This document shows positions 1 through 8,446 of a stretch of DNA of 54,346 nucleotides, piece by piece (the first letter of the stretch is position 1; every line of letters begins with the position of its first letter). Below the pieces are notes generated by a model. It was given only the letters and a program-made list of their open reading frames with translations. It made no database searches and was not told the DNA's origin. The stretch lies in the NCBI GenBank assembly GCA_964542305.1, contig CAZITX010000017.1, positions 1 through 54,346 of the forward strand, in the 5' to 3' direction. This DNA is from DMER64 sp964542305 (GTDB lineage Bacteria > Bacteroidota > Bacteroidia > Bacteroidales > UBA932). Both the position numbers and the translations under genes were made by a program.

Positions 1-218
1 GGGAAAAACTGGAAAAGCAGCAACAGGTGATTCATAAATGGAGCAGCCTGGTAGCTCTATTCTGCTGGCTGCCTGTTATAGGAGATGTTTTTGCCGTAGG
101 ATTGGGATTTTACAGGATCCCTTTTTGGAGAACCGCTGTGCTTATGTTTATTGGTAAAGCCCTCCGTTTCCTTTTCTGGATGGGTCTTTGGTTCCTGTTA
201 CCGGAAAAATTGCTCTAG
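1..218 (+). CDS. YqaA/DedA-type (SNARE-associated) membrane protein, C-terminal part
   Basis: Only the last ~72 residues are present; the reading frame is open from base 3 to the left edge, so the gene is cut by the window start and the internal Met at position 36 is not a real start. The visible stretch contains a hydrophobic segment with the motif CWLPVIGD followed by VGLGFYRIPFW and a last membrane helix (MFIGKALRFLFW), which is the C-terminal pattern of YqaA-family proteins, small inner-membrane proteins related to DedA. The role of YqaA is not established. The stop codon overlaps the stop of the convergent dipeptidase gene by a few bases. Family assignment rests on remembered motif similarity. 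Confidence 0.7.
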   Translation, partial: EKLEKQQQVIHKWSSLVALFCWLPVIGDVFAVGLGFYRIPFWRTAVLMFIGKALRFLFWMGLWFLLPEKLL

Positions 219-907
219 TGGTTCATTAGTTCTTCAAACGATACATCCCTTAAAGGATACGAGCGGGCATTGGTGTAATTATAATGCCACCATTCGGGTT
301 CATAAATGGAAAATCCGAAAGCTTCCATAATCCCTCTCAGTGTTGCCCTGTTCTTCAGGATATGTTCCGGAAGGTCATTGAATGCATGTGATGCTGTGTC
401 CGAGAAAGAATCGAATGGGGTAGGCATTTCCAGTTCGTTTCCGGTTTCCAGGCAGATCAGCGTAAGATCCACTGCGGCTCCCCGGTTATGAATGGAGCCT
501 GTTCGCGGGCTGGCTACAAACGTAGTGTCGTGATAGACTTCATAAAAATACAATGTAGCTGCATAGGGTCTGTATGCATCCATAATCTTGAAACCCAAGC
601 CTGTTTTTTTTAAGGAATCCTGTGCCAAAGCCAATGCTTCTGCAACCGGGCGGCATAAAAAGGCTTTGGGAGAAGTGTAAATGGGGATTCCGGTAAAATT
701 TTGGGATTTGGCATACGCAATATCCAGACTGATGCCCGGAATGATTTCTTCCAGATCTACAAGTTCCGTGTCCGGATTTTCTGCTACCTGGGCCAGATAA
801 TCTTCCATTGTGACTGCAATGGGCAGGTTATAAGGATTTTTAGGATTACTTTGATGGCACCCGGCCACCAAAAGAACAACCAGAAAAAGAAAAAAAGTAC
901 GTTTCAT
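215..907 (-). CDS. VanX/DdpX-like D-Ala-D-Ala dipeptidase lipoprotein
   Basis: 230 residues. The N-terminus is a lipoprotein signal (hydrophobic stretch ending in LVAGC, Cys17), so the enzyme should be anchored in the cell envelope. The VanX-family zinc site is complete: SIHNRGAAVD supplies His140 and Asp147, and EPEWWHYN supplies catalytic Glu205 and His208; AYRPY carries the conserved Arg113. The family hydrolyses D-Ala-D-Ala; with this location the natural role is likely peptidoglycan turnover or dipeptide scavenging and not glycopeptide resistance (no vanH/vanA beside it). The start codon is 4 nt after a -7 box, so the mRNA is probably leaderless. Convergent with the YqaA-type gene; divergent from tRNA-Pro. 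Confidence 0.85.
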   Translation of the reverse strand: MKRTFFLFLVVLLVAGCHQSNPKNPYNLPIAVTMEDYLAQVAENPDTELVDLEEIIPGISLDIAYAKSQNFTGIPIYTSPKAFLCRPVAEALALAQDSLKKTGLGFKIMDAYRPYAATLYFYEVYHDTTFVASPRTGSIHNRGAAVDLTLICLETGNELEMPTPFDSFSDTASHAFNDLPEHILKNRATLRGIMEAFGFSIYEPEWWHYNYTNARSYPLRDVSFEELMNH

Positions 908-911
908 AAAT

Positions 912-919
912 CAAAGGTA
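912..919 (-). promoter_or_regulatory. -7 promoter box (TACCTTTG) of the VanX-like gene
   Basis: On the minus strand TACCTTTG matches the Bacteroidota -7 consensus TAnnTTTG and is followed by only ATTT before the ATG at 907, so transcription probably begins at or beside the start codon. No clear -33 TTTG is visible. With the opposing box at 939-946 it forms a CAAAGGTAA/TTACCTTTG inverted pair. Confidence 0.6.
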
Positions 920-938
920 AGGATATTAATTTTTTATT

Positions 939-946
939 TACCTTTG
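939..946 (+). promoter_or_regulatory. -7 promoter box (TACCTTTG) of tRNA-Pro
   Basis: TACCTTTG matches the Bacteroidota -7 consensus and lies 14 bases upstream of the mature tRNA 5' end. No good -33 TTTG is seen at the expected distance. Confidence 0.55.
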
Positions 947-960
947 CAGCCTTGATCAAT

Positions 961-1034
961 CGGGGTGTAGCGCAGTTGGCTAGCGCGCCACGTTCGGGAC
1001 GTGGAGGCCGAAGGTTCGAGTCCTTTCACCCCGA
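961..1034 (+). tRNA. tRNA-Pro (anticodon CGG)
   Basis: 74-nt cloverleaf. The acceptor stem CGGGGTG pairs with CACCCCG, the discriminator base is A, the anticodon stem CCACG/CGTGG encloses the loop TTCGGGA with anticodon CGG, and the T-loop is TTCGAGT. CCA is not encoded. It reads Pro CCG codons. Confidence 0.95.
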
Positions 1035-1077
1035 CTTACAATTGTCGATTCATCACAATAAAAGTCCGGTATTATAT

Positions 1078-1959
1078 ATGAAACGTCTTATTTTAGCATT
1101 ATTCCTTATAGTGTTTGGTGTTGAAGCATCAGCACAAGCAGGATGGTGGGGGCCGCAAAGCAAGGTGGTGACTGATACCCTTTACAGCGAGGTCCTGAAT
1201 GCCAACCGTGAATACACAATATTCCTTCCCAAAAGCTACGAAACCCAGATGAATAGGGAATATCCCGTGCTGTATCTTTTACACGGCATGTCGGGTGTCA
1301 ATACCAGCTGGTTTGAAAATGAACATGCCAAAGAGATTGCCGACCAATTGATAGCCTCGGGTGAGGCTTGTGAAATGATCATTGTATCTCCCAACGCGGG
1401 AGGCAATCTGGCCGAAGGCGCGTGGAATGGTTATTTTAATATGCCCGGTTGGCAATACGAAACGTTTTTCTTTACGGAGTTCCTGCCCTTTATTGAGAAA
1501 ACGTACCGTATTGTCGGAGACAAGCAGCATCGTGCCGTTGCCGGCTTATCCATGGGTGGAGGCGGTGCCACTGCATACGGCCAAAAACACAGTGACATGT
1601 TTTCCTCGGTTTATGCCATGAGTGCCTTAATGGACATTCCGGAGGGAGGAGGGGTTCCTTCACAGGATCCTGAAGATAAAATGGCATTGCTTACGAAATC
1701 TGTTCAGGAAAACAATTGTATAAAGTATGTAGAAGAAGCGGATGATGAACGGAAAGAGCAACTGCGCAGTGTAAAATGGTTTGTCGATTGTGGCGATGAC
1801 GATTTCCTGCTTGACCGTAATATTGAATTTACCCGGGCCATGCGCCGTCAGCAAATCCCTTGTGAATTCCGGGTGCGCGACGGCGGGCATACCAGCGAGT
1901 ACTGGCGTTCGGCACTATATACCTGTTTGCCTTTTGTGTCAAGAAATTTTGGAAAGTAA
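1078..1959 (+). CDS. Secreted esterase of the esterase D / tributyrin-esterase (alpha/beta hydrolase) family
   Basis: 293 residues from the ATG at 1078; the longer open frame would begin inside tRNA-Pro, so it is rejected. The N-terminus (MKRLILALFLIVFGVEASAQ) is a cleavable signal peptide. The body has the alpha/beta-hydrolase pattern of the putative esterase family: oxyanion-loop YLLHGMSG near residue 70, nucleophile elbow GLSMGG with Ser158, acid candidates in DCGDDD near 240, and His271 in GGHTSEYW. The family cleaves short acyl or feruloyl esters; the substrate here is unknown. It is co-directional with the tRNA. The stop is 2 bases from the convergent response-regulator stop. Confidence 0.8.
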   Translation: MKRLILALFLIVFGVEASAQAGWWGPQSKVVTDTLYSEVLNANREYTIFLPKSYETQMNREYPVLYLLHGMSGVNTSWFENEHAKEIADQLIASGEACEMIIVSPNAGGNLAEGAWNGYFNMPGWQYETFFFTEFLPFIEKTYRIVGDKQHRAVAGLSMGGGGATAYGQKHSDMFSSVYAMSALMDIPEGGGVPSQDPEDKMALLTKSVQENNCIKYVEEADDERKEQLRSVKWFVDCGDDDFLLDRNIEFTRAMRRQQIPCEFRVRDGGHTSEYWRSALYTCLPFVSRNFGK

Positions 1960-1961
1960 TT

Positions 1962-2675
1962 CTATTTTATCCCCAGGGTACGAAAAAAAGTGTCTTTATA
2001 AGAATCGGAAACAGGGATCCTTACATGGTCAAAGATGATTCGTTGTCTTTCAATTGTTTTCACCTTCTGAATGTTCACAATGAAAGAACGGTGAACCCGT
2101 ATAAACTGGTTTTCAGGTAATTCTTCCTCAATGGTTTTCAGTGTCATGAGAGTTTGAACGGAAACGCCGGTATCCAGGTGGATCTTTATATAATCGCCAA
2201 TCCCTTCTATGTAAACAATCTCCGATGTGTTGATGATTTGTTGTTTGTAGTCGGATTTAACAACAAGATTTTTTGGTATCAGCGTGCTGTTACCCAGTGA
2301 GCCGGAGGCGTTTATAAGCGTTGCTTGGCGTTGAGCCTTGTTGGCGGCTGTAAGAAATTCTGCATAACTGAAAGGTTTTAATAAGTAGTCAATGGCATTC
2401 ACCTTAAATCCTTCCAATGCATATTGTTCAAATGCTGTTGTGAATATGACAAGACAATCCCCCATCATTCGTGATAATTCCAGTCCGTTCAAATGGGGCA
2501 TTTGTATATCAATGAAAGCAAGATCTACATTTTCATTTTTAAATACATTCAATGCTTCCACACCGCTGCTGCACCTGGCCACGAGCTCAAGAAAAGGGGT
2601 CTGGTGAATGTAATCCTGAAGCAGATTTAATGCCAGCGGTTCGTCATCAACAATTATGCATCTTAAGCTTGTCAT
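1962..2675 (-). CDS. LytTR-family response regulator
   Basis: 237 residues. The receiver domain fills roughly residues 1-120 with the acidic pair D10/D11, the phosphoacceptor D56 in FIDIQMP and the conserved Lys in LLKPF. A LytTR DNA-binding domain follows at the C-terminus (…NTSEIVYIEGIGDYIKIHL…, FIRVHRSFIVN). The gene is the last of the six-gene efflux operon, 8 bp after the histidine kinase gene, so it most likely is the cognate regulator of that kinase. By position it may control its own operon, which would make a feedback circuit; that part is inference. Confidence 0.92.
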   Translation of the reverse strand: MTSLRCIIVDDEPLALNLLQDYIHQTPFLELVARCSSGVEALNVFKNENVDLAFIDIQMPHLNGLELSRMMGDCLVIFTTAFEQYALEGFKVNAIDYLLKPFSYAEFLTAANKAQRQATLINASGSLGNSTLIPKNLVVKSDYKQQIINTSEIVYIEGIGDYIKIHLDTGVSVQTLMTLKTIEEELPENQFIRVHRSFIVNIQKVKTIERQRIIFDHVRIPVSDSYKDTFFRTLGIK

Positions 2676-2683
2676 TGGTCAAA

Positions 2684-3730
2684 TCATAACGTAATTTTCA
2701 GTTCAGAAAGATATTCGTTGTCATGTGCAGAATAGGTATAAGAATGTTTTCCCGGGTATAATAAAGAAAGACGTCGCTCTAAATTTTCAATGCCAATTCC
2801 GGAACCACTGTAATCATTGAAGTCTTTTGGGAATAAACTGTTTTTTACCCGGCAGGAGATTGTTTTCCCCTGAATATCAATATTGATATCAATAAATGAA
2901 GGAGCCGACTGAGAAATACCGTGTTTGAAAGCGTTTTCTACCTGTGTAATGAACATTAAAGGGGCAATGGTCAAACCGTCTGTTTTCTCTGAAATGTTCA
3001 CTTTCATATTGACTTTATCCGTAAGGCGCAGGGACATAAGATCAATGTAATTTTTAGTAAAAGCCAGATCTTTATCTAAAGCCACTTTTTCCTGGTTGTT
3101 ATCATACAACACGTAACGCAATGTTTTGCTGAGACTTAAGACGGCTTCTTGAGCTTTTTCCTGATCCATTCTCATTAAGGAATAGATATTATTCAGCGTA
3201 TTGAACAAAAAGTGTGGATTAAGCTGGTTTTTCAAATTTTTAATCTCTGCCTGGCTGGCAACAATTTCCATTTTTGCTTTTTCTCTGTCAGTATGCTGCC
3301 ATTCAAGAGTGACGCGAATGGCAACAGCCATGGAAGCGGTAAGCATCATGAAAAACATATCTCTGGAAATAAATACAAATGAATTCCCCGGAGGCGGAAT
3401 GTGCTCCATGGGAATGCCTGCCAGATTGGTAAAATAATACCCGTGCCATAAATAAAGCAGAATGCTTACTGTGCTGATTAATAATAAGTTTGAGGCAAAA
3501 AACACGACCCAGCGTTTTTGCAGCATAAATCGTTTAATGAATACATAAAAATTAATGTAAAAAACCAGCAAATTAGCTGTGATGCTGCCACAATATCCCA
3601 GATACCTCACGAAAGTAAGTGTCTCGTTGCGTGGATTTATAAAAAAGGGCAGACTGTAAAACAGTACCACGGCCAAAATATTCATGAGGATGAAAGCCCG
3701 TCTGCTTTTTTTATCCGATATCATATTCAT
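2684..3730 (-). CDS. LytS/YehU-type sensor histidine kinase
   Basis: About 348 residues from the ATG at 3730 (an in-frame TTG lies two codons upstream; a second ATG two codons downstream is also possible). The first ~145 residues hold four hydrophobic segments and no recognisable extracytoplasmic sensor domain. The His_kinase domain (PF06580 type) has the phosphorylated His in LNPHFLFNTLNNIYSL, and the ATPase part ends with GSGIGIENLERRLSLLY. This type usually pairs with LytTR regulators, and the partner gene follows directly. The membrane-embedded sensor may read envelope stress or the cargo of the linked efflux pump. Confidence 0.9.
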   Translation of the reverse strand: MNMISDKKSRRAFILMNILAVVLFYSLPFFINPRNETLTFVRYLGYCGSITANLLVFYINFYVFIKRFMLQKRWVVFFASNLLLISTVSILLYLWHGYYFTNLAGIPMEHIPPPGNSFVFISRDMFFMMLTASMAVAIRVTLEWQHTDREKAKMEIVASQAEIKNLKNQLNPHFLFNTLNNIYSLMRMDQEKAQEAVLSLSKTLRYVLYDNNQEKVALDKDLAFTKNYIDLMSLRLTDKVNMKVNISEKTDGLTIAPLMFITQVENAFKHGISQSAPSFIDINIDIQGKTISCRVKNSLFPKDFNDYSGSGIGIENLERRLSLLYPGKHSYTYSAHDNEYLSELKITL

Positions 3731-3750
3731 TCTCAAATATAAGAAATTCT

Positions 3751-4971
3751 TTATTCGTACCTGATAGCATCTATAGGATTAAGCCTGGCAGCCTTTTGTG
3801 CCGGGTACCAACCGAAAAACATGCCGGTAAAAGTACAGACAATGAAGGAAAGAACTATGGAATATACCTGTACAGAAACAGGCCATCCGGTAATTGCGTT
3901 TATTAGAGCGGAGGCTCCTATTCCGAAAAGTACACCCAGAACACCCCCGGTGACACTTATAATCACGGCTTCTATCAAAAATTGCATAAGTATATGCACG
4001 CCCTTAGCTCCGATAGACATCCGTAATCCGATTTCCCTGGTACGTTCGGTTACCGAAACATACATAATATTCATGATCCCGATTCCTCCCACCAACAGGG
4101 ATATGCCGGCTATGCATCCTAAAAGAATGGTCATCATATCCATGACCGAACCCATTGTTTCCATTATTTCCTGTTGAGAACGTACATTAAAATCGTTTTC
4201 CTGTCCTATTTGGATATTATGGTTCATTTGAAGTATTTCCGTAATTTCTTCAATGGCCTGTTCTGAGTATTCTTCAGAAATAGCTGCGGCAGAAATACCT
4301 TGCAGATAATTGATGGCCAGAATTCTTTTTTGAACCGTTGTATAGGGGGCAAGTAAAATATCATCCTGGTCCATTCCCATTGCGTTATATCCTTTGGCAT
4401 CAAGAACGCCAATAATCTTCAATGGTATTTTTCCAAAACGGATGCTTTTGCCTAATGGGTCTTCTCCGTTGGGAAAGAGGTTGTTCACAATGGTCTGTCC
4501 CACCACACAAACTTTCGCGGCTTTTTGGATATCTGTATTGGTAAACATGGAACCTTTACCTACGGAATAACCACGTATATCACTGTACTGTTCATTCACT
4601 CCGTAAATAGTTGTAGGCGTATTATTTGCCCTGTATACAGCCTGTCCGCTGCTATTTACGGTGGGAGTAATCTTGGATAGATAATTGGTTTCACGTAACA
4701 ATGATTCGTAATCTGCCATCTTGAGTGTCTGCATGTCAGAAGCACTTTGGCGAACTCCGCCAAAACGGCCGTTCCCGGGCTGAATAATGATCATGTTGGA
4801 TCCCATTTCACCTATTTCGTCCCTGATACTTTGTTTGGAACCTGACCCAATTGCCAGCATGGTAATTACAGACGTTACGCCAATAATGATTCCCAGCATA
4901 GTCAGGAAAGCCCTCATTTTATTATTGAAAAGGGCTCTTAAAGCTATTGTAATTAGATTTTTATAATTCAT
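3751..4971 (-). CDS. MacB-like ABC transporter permease (FtsX domain)
   Basis: 406 residues. One N-terminal membrane helix (FLTMLGIIIGVTSVITMLAIG) is followed by a large MacB_PCD periplasmic domain and a C-terminal FtsX block with three membrane helices and the signature VTERTREIGLRMSIGA. The nucleotide-binding domain is not fused, unlike E. coli MacB; it is encoded by the next gene upstream in the operon. With the adaptor and outer-membrane channel it should form a tripartite mechanotransmission pump moving substrate from the periplasm or membrane out of the cell. The substrate could be a peptide, lipid or drug; not decidable here. Confidence 0.92.
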   Translation of the reverse strand: MNYKNLITIALRALFNNKMRAFLTMLGIIIGVTSVITMLAIGSGSKQSIRDEIGEMGSNMIIIQPGNGRFGGVRQSASDMQTLKMADYESLLRETNYLSKITPTVNSSGQAVYRANNTPTTIYGVNEQYSDIRGYSVGKGSMFTNTDIQKAAKVCVVGQTIVNNLFPNGEDPLGKSIRFGKIPLKIIGVLDAKGYNAMGMDQDDILLAPYTTVQKRILAINYLQGISAAAISEEYSEQAIEEITEILQMNHNIQIGQENDFNVRSQQEIMETMGSVMDMMTILLGCIAGISLLVGGIGIMNIMYVSVTERTREIGLRMSIGAKGVHILMQFLIEAVIISVTGGVLGVLFGIGASALINAITGWPVSVQVYSIVLSFIVCTFTGMFFGWYPAQKAARLNPIDAIRYE

Positions 4972-4982
4972 TATGCAGTCTT

Positions 4983-5723
4983 TTAATCTTCTTCAACGGG
5001 TAATGAAGCTAAAGTGTCTTTTGCAGATAAAATAGTGTGATTGACCTTGTCTTCGATGACTTTCCCGTCTTTCAACACAATATTGCGACTTCCGTAATGT
5101 GTGATTTCCTGATTGTGCGTGACAAAAAGAATAGTACGGCCTTTTTTATACAAATCCTGAAAAACAGAAAGAATTTCAAATGATGTCCTGGTATCCAGGT
5201 TCCCGGTAGCTTCATCGGCCAGGATAATGACCGGGTTGTTTACAAGAGCACGGGCAATGGCCACACGTTGTTGTTGCCCTCCCGACATCTGGTTGGAACG
5301 ATGATTCATCCGGTCCTGAAGCCCTACTGCTTGTAAAGCCTGAACAGATTTTTCCTTTCTTTGTGCAGTATTGACGGTTTTATTATAAAGTAAAGGCAGT
5401 TCCACGTTTTCCAGGGCGGTTGTCTTTGGTAACAGATTATAGGTTTGAAATACAAATCCTATCTTGCGATTGCGTAAAACAGCCCTGTCGTTTTTACCCA
5501 TCTTTCTCACCTGTACACCTGAAAGATAATAGTCACCGTGTGTGGGAACGTCAAGACAACCCAATATGTTTAACAAGGTAGATTTCCCGGATCCGCTGGC
5601 TCCCATAATAGTTACGAACTCACCTTCTGAAATATTGAAAGAAATATCCCTTATGGCGTGAACCGTTTCGCAGCCTACAATGAAATCACGTCTTATGTTT
5701 TCTACTTTTATAATTTCACTCAT
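4983..5723 (-). CDS. MacB/LolD-like ABC transporter ATP-binding protein
   Basis: 246 residues with a complete ABC ATPase: Walker A GASGSGKST, Q-loop region FVFQTYNLLP, signature MSGGQQQR, Walker B VIILADEATGNLD and the H-loop FVTHN. The motifs ADEATGNLD and MSGGQQQR are typical of the MacB/LolD/FtsE group of lipoprotein and drug exporters. It sits 11 bp from the permease gene, with which it must form the pump's motor. Confidence 0.93.
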   Translation of the reverse strand: MSEIIKVENIRRDFIVGCETVHAIRDISFNISEGEFVTIMGASGSGKSTLLNILGCLDVPTHGDYYLSGVQVRKMGKNDRAVLRNRKIGFVFQTYNLLPKTTALENVELPLLYNKTVNTAQRKEKSVQALQAVGLQDRMNHRSNQMSGGQQQRVAIARALVNNPVIILADEATGNLDTRTSFEILSVFQDLYKKGRTILFVTHNQEITHYGSRNIVLKDGKVIEDKVNHTILSAKDTLASLPVEED

Positions 5724-5734
5724 CAGACTCTTTG

Positions 5735-6916
5735 TTATTTTGTTCGTACATTGTTTTCCTGTCCGGGCCGGGGTGGCATGAACGGACTATTGCTCCCGTT
5801 ATTTCCCTGATTTCCGGGGACGTTGCCGAAAGATCCGGAGACTCCCGTCATACTGAGGGCAACCTGTATCCCCGTAATCACTTTTTCTCCCGCTGACAGT
5901 CCCTCTATGATTTCGGTATAAATCCCGTCGGTAACACCGGCGGTGACTTCTCTGGCTTCAATTCTTCCTTCGGAATTTTGAACAAAAACATGTGTTTCAG
6001 GAATATTCCCGGTGTATTCACCCGGTACAAAACGCAGGGCACGCACAGGAACGGTAATGATGTTTTCTTTGTTCAGGGTATAGATATTGACTTCCGCAGT
6101 AAGACCCGGTTTAAGTTTTAATTCCGGATTCGGAGCGTCAATAACTACTTCATAAGTAACCACGTTGGACGTAGTGGTTGCCAGCAGGCGTACCTGGATG
6201 ACCGTTCCTTCAAATTGATCTTCAGGGAAAGCGTCTACCGTAAACACCACATGTTGGCCTTCAATTACTTGTCCTATGTCGGCTTCATCAACATCGGCTA
6301 TAACCTGCATTTTTCTTAAATCATTGGCTATTGTGAAAAGAGTTGGTGTGCTAAAACCTGCGGCTACTGTCTGACCTTCATCAACCGCACGCGAGAGCAC
6401 AACACCGTCAATAGGGGAATAAATCCATGTGTATCCTATGTTTCTTTCCGCTTTTTGATAATTGGATTTGGCCTGAGTATAAGAGTAAGTAGCCTTGGAA
6501 TAAGCATTGAAAGCCTGATCGTATTCGGATTGACTGATGAGTTCTTTTTCGTACAAACCTTTTAAACGGTTGTAATTAGCTGTCTGATAATCGTATTCTG
6601 CTTTGGAAGAATTTAAATTTGCTTTAGACGATTCCAGATCGGTTTCAAGGACCGAACGGTCGATCTCGGCAATAAGTTGTCCGGTTTTAACTTCTGAATT
6701 GTAATCGACGTATATTTTGGAAATGATCCCGGATACCTGTGTCCCGACCTCAACTTGTTTAATAGGCTCGACTGTTCCCGTAGCTGTTATGGTATTGCTT
6801 ATGGAACCTGTCCGTACCAGGGTTGTTTCATAAGCCGGAGCTGTTTTCTTTGTATTACAGGAAAACAGTATGGTCAGCATGAGCAATGTTTGGGGTAATA
6901 AAAATATTGTCTTCAT
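5735..6916 (-). CDS. MacA-like periplasmic adaptor (membrane fusion) lipoprotein
   Basis: 393 residues. The signal ends with LFSC, so this is a lipoprotein adaptor. A lipoyl/barrel-sandwich hybrid half (GTVEPIKQVEVGTQVSG) precedes an alpha-helical hairpin of about 90 residues rich in Tyr/Asn/Ser (ETDLESSKANLNSSKAEYDY…), the second lipoyl half (YSPIDGVVLSRAVDEGQTV), a beta-barrel and a C-terminal membrane-proximal domain. The tail is rich in Gly/Asn/Pro. It should bridge the inner-membrane permease and the TolC-like channel encoded next to it. The initiation codon is ATG at 6916. Confidence 0.92.
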   Translation of the reverse strand: MKTIFLLPQTLLMLTILFSCNTKKTAPAYETTLVRTGSISNTITATGTVEPIKQVEVGTQVSGIISKIYVDYNSEVKTGQLIAEIDRSVLETDLESSKANLNSSKAEYDYQTANYNRLKGLYEKELISQSEYDQAFNAYSKATYSYTQAKSNYQKAERNIGYTWIYSPIDGVVLSRAVDEGQTVAAGFSTPTLFTIANDLRKMQVIADVDEADIGQVIEGQHVVFTVDAFPEDQFEGTVIQVRLLATTTSNVVTYEVVIDAPNPELKLKPGLTAEVNIYTLNKENIITVPVRALRFVPGEYTGNIPETHVFVQNSEGRIEAREVTAGVTDGIYTEIIEGLSAGEKVITGIQVALSMTGVSGSFGNVPGNQGNNGSNSPFMPPRPGQENNVRTK

Positions 6917-6926
6917 ATTGATAGTA

Positions 6927-8264
6927 TTAAAAATTCATATTTTGATATTGGTACAGCTCCAGCAGCATAAGACATGAAACGGCCTGAAACCTGGATTGAA
7001 GCAAGGTGCTGAGCGCATTTGTATAATTATTTTGTTCAGTGATCATCTCAATGGTGTTTTTCAATCCGGCCAGAAATTGTTCGTTTACAAGTTCAAAACT
7101 GGCTTTGGCTGCATCCAGTTGCTCCTTGGCCGAAACATATTGGCTTTGTGCAGAAACAGCATCGTTGTGGAGGGACTCAATGGTGCTCAGAAGTTGTTTT
7201 TTCAAACTTAAATCCTGCAATTGAGCAGATTCACTTTGCAGTTCAGCCTTGTTTATATTGGTGCGAATTTGTTTGTTGTTGAATATGGGAATACTTAGGT
7301 TGAGCCCGATATTTTCATTGATCTTGTTGCCGAGTTGTTCAAAATAAGAGGCTCCTGCGCTTGAAATGGTCCCGGTATTGATAGAGGCACTGGCAGATAT
7401 GGTAGGCAACATAGAAGCCTTTGCGACAGATATGGCCATATTTGCCGATTCCACACTTAAGGCACTACTTTTCATTTGAGGCAAATTATTAAGTGCAGCT
7501 TGATATACGGAATACAAATCCGGAATAATTTTCAGGACCTGCTGATCGTCAAACTCGGTAAAAACAACGTCAAATTCATCTTCCAGTTCCAGTTCCAGCA
7601 ATTGTTTTAATGTAAGTTTTGCACTGGATAAAGAGTTTTTAGCCTGGGTCAATTGATGTTTATCACCTGCATTTTGTGATTGCAACTGGGCCAGATCGGC
7701 TTTGGATATGGATCCGGCCTGATACATCTGGAGCCCTCTTTCGACCTGTGTTTGTGAAAGAGCAACGGCTTTTTTTGCGATTTCCAACGATTCATTGGCA
7801 TATAAAATCTGCAGATAAGCCTGAACGACTGATATTTCAATGTCCAGTGCCGATTGTTCGATATCGTATGAATACGCTGAATTTTCAATTTGCTTTTGCT
7901 TTATGGTTTTGTTCAGTTTGCCACCGGAGTATAATGTTACACCGGTATTAAGCCCGTAATTATCTGAGTAGGCCGCAGCATCTGTTTTTTCCATGAAGTC
8001 GTTGTATGTGGTCGTGTTTTGAAAAGAAACCCCGAAGTTTGATGAAAAATTAAGTGTGGGAAACCGCTGTGCCTTGGTTTGTTCCAAGTCAACGTCGGAT
8101 AGTTCTTTTGTTATTTTCTGACTTTTTATCTGGATGTTATTCTGCCTGGCATATTCAATACATTTTTCCAGGGTCCATGGTGTCGTCTGAGCTTTAACCG
8201 TATAACCTGTCATTATAAACACGATGGTTGTAATAATAAATACGGATCTGTGTTTTAGAATCAT
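6927..8264 (-). CDS. TolC-family outer membrane efflux protein
   Basis: About 445 residues from the ATG at 8264; the slightly longer frame would use TTG two codons upstream. A signal peptide (ending in YTVKAQ) is followed by the two-fold repeated coiled-coil/OEP pattern of TolC: WTLEKCIEYARQNN at the start of repeat one and later NLPQMKSSALSVESA in repeat two. It is the first gene of the efflux operon and begins about 20 bases after its predicted transcription start. It supplies the outer-membrane exit duct for the MacAB-like pump. Confidence 0.9.
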   Translation of the reverse strand: MILKHRSVFIITTIVFIMTGYTVKAQTTPWTLEKCIEYARQNNIQIKSQKITKELSDVDLEQTKAQRFPTLNFSSNFGVSFQNTTTYNDFMEKTDAAAYSDNYGLNTGVTLYSGGKLNKTIKQKQIENSAYSYDIEQSALDIEISVVQAYLQILYANESLEIAKKAVALSQTQVERGLQMYQAGSISKADLAQLQSQNAGDKHQLTQAKNSLSSAKLTLKQLLELELEDEFDVVFTEFDDQQVLKIIPDLYSVYQAALNNLPQMKSSALSVESANMAISVAKASMLPTISASASINTGTISSAGASYFEQLGNKINENIGLNLSIPIFNNKQIRTNINKAELQSESAQLQDLSLKKQLLSTIESLHNDAVSAQSQYVSAKEQLDAAKASFELVNEQFLAGLKNTIEMITEQNNYTNALSTLLQSRFQAVSCLMLLELYQYQNMNF

Positions 8265-8286
8265 AATCAAACATTTTTATTTACGG

Positions 8287-8317
8287 CAAATGTATCCGGG
8301 TGAAATCACAGCTGCAA
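8287..8317 (-). promoter_or_regulatory. Promoter of the six-gene efflux operon
   Basis: On the minus strand a -7 box TACATTTG (8294-8287) lies 20 bp after a TTG -33 core (8317-8315). This fits the Bacteroidota pattern and points to the TolC-like gene. No other comparable promoter is seen between the six genes, whose gaps are only 8-20 bp. Confidence 0.5.
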
Positions 8318-8386
8318 TAAAAATCGGTGGAATGGGGCATTTTCATGTCAGAGAGGCTTTTTTTGTATGTATACAAGCTTGTATTG

Positions 8387-8418
8387 TTTGTGCAACTTCT
8401 TGGAAAAGATTATCTTTA
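8387..8418 (+). promoter_or_regulatory. Promoter of the YiiX-like gene
   Basis: TTTG at 8387-8390, 20 bp, then TATCTTTA at 8411-8418 (one mismatch to TAnnTTTG). It lies inside the longer upstream open frame, which supports the ATG at 8447 as the true start. Confidence 0.55.
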
Positions 8419-8446
8419 CAACAGAATAACTGTCTATCTTCTGAAA

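Noticed and set aside
215..907. VanX-like gene as a vancomycin-resistance determinant
   Set aside because: No vanH, vanA or vanRS genes beside it; lipoprotein location and a Gram-negative-type host suggest peptidoglycan metabolism.
952..1077. Longer start for the esterase at 952
   Set aside because: The upstream part is tRNA-Pro; the ATG at 1078 opens a proper signal peptide.
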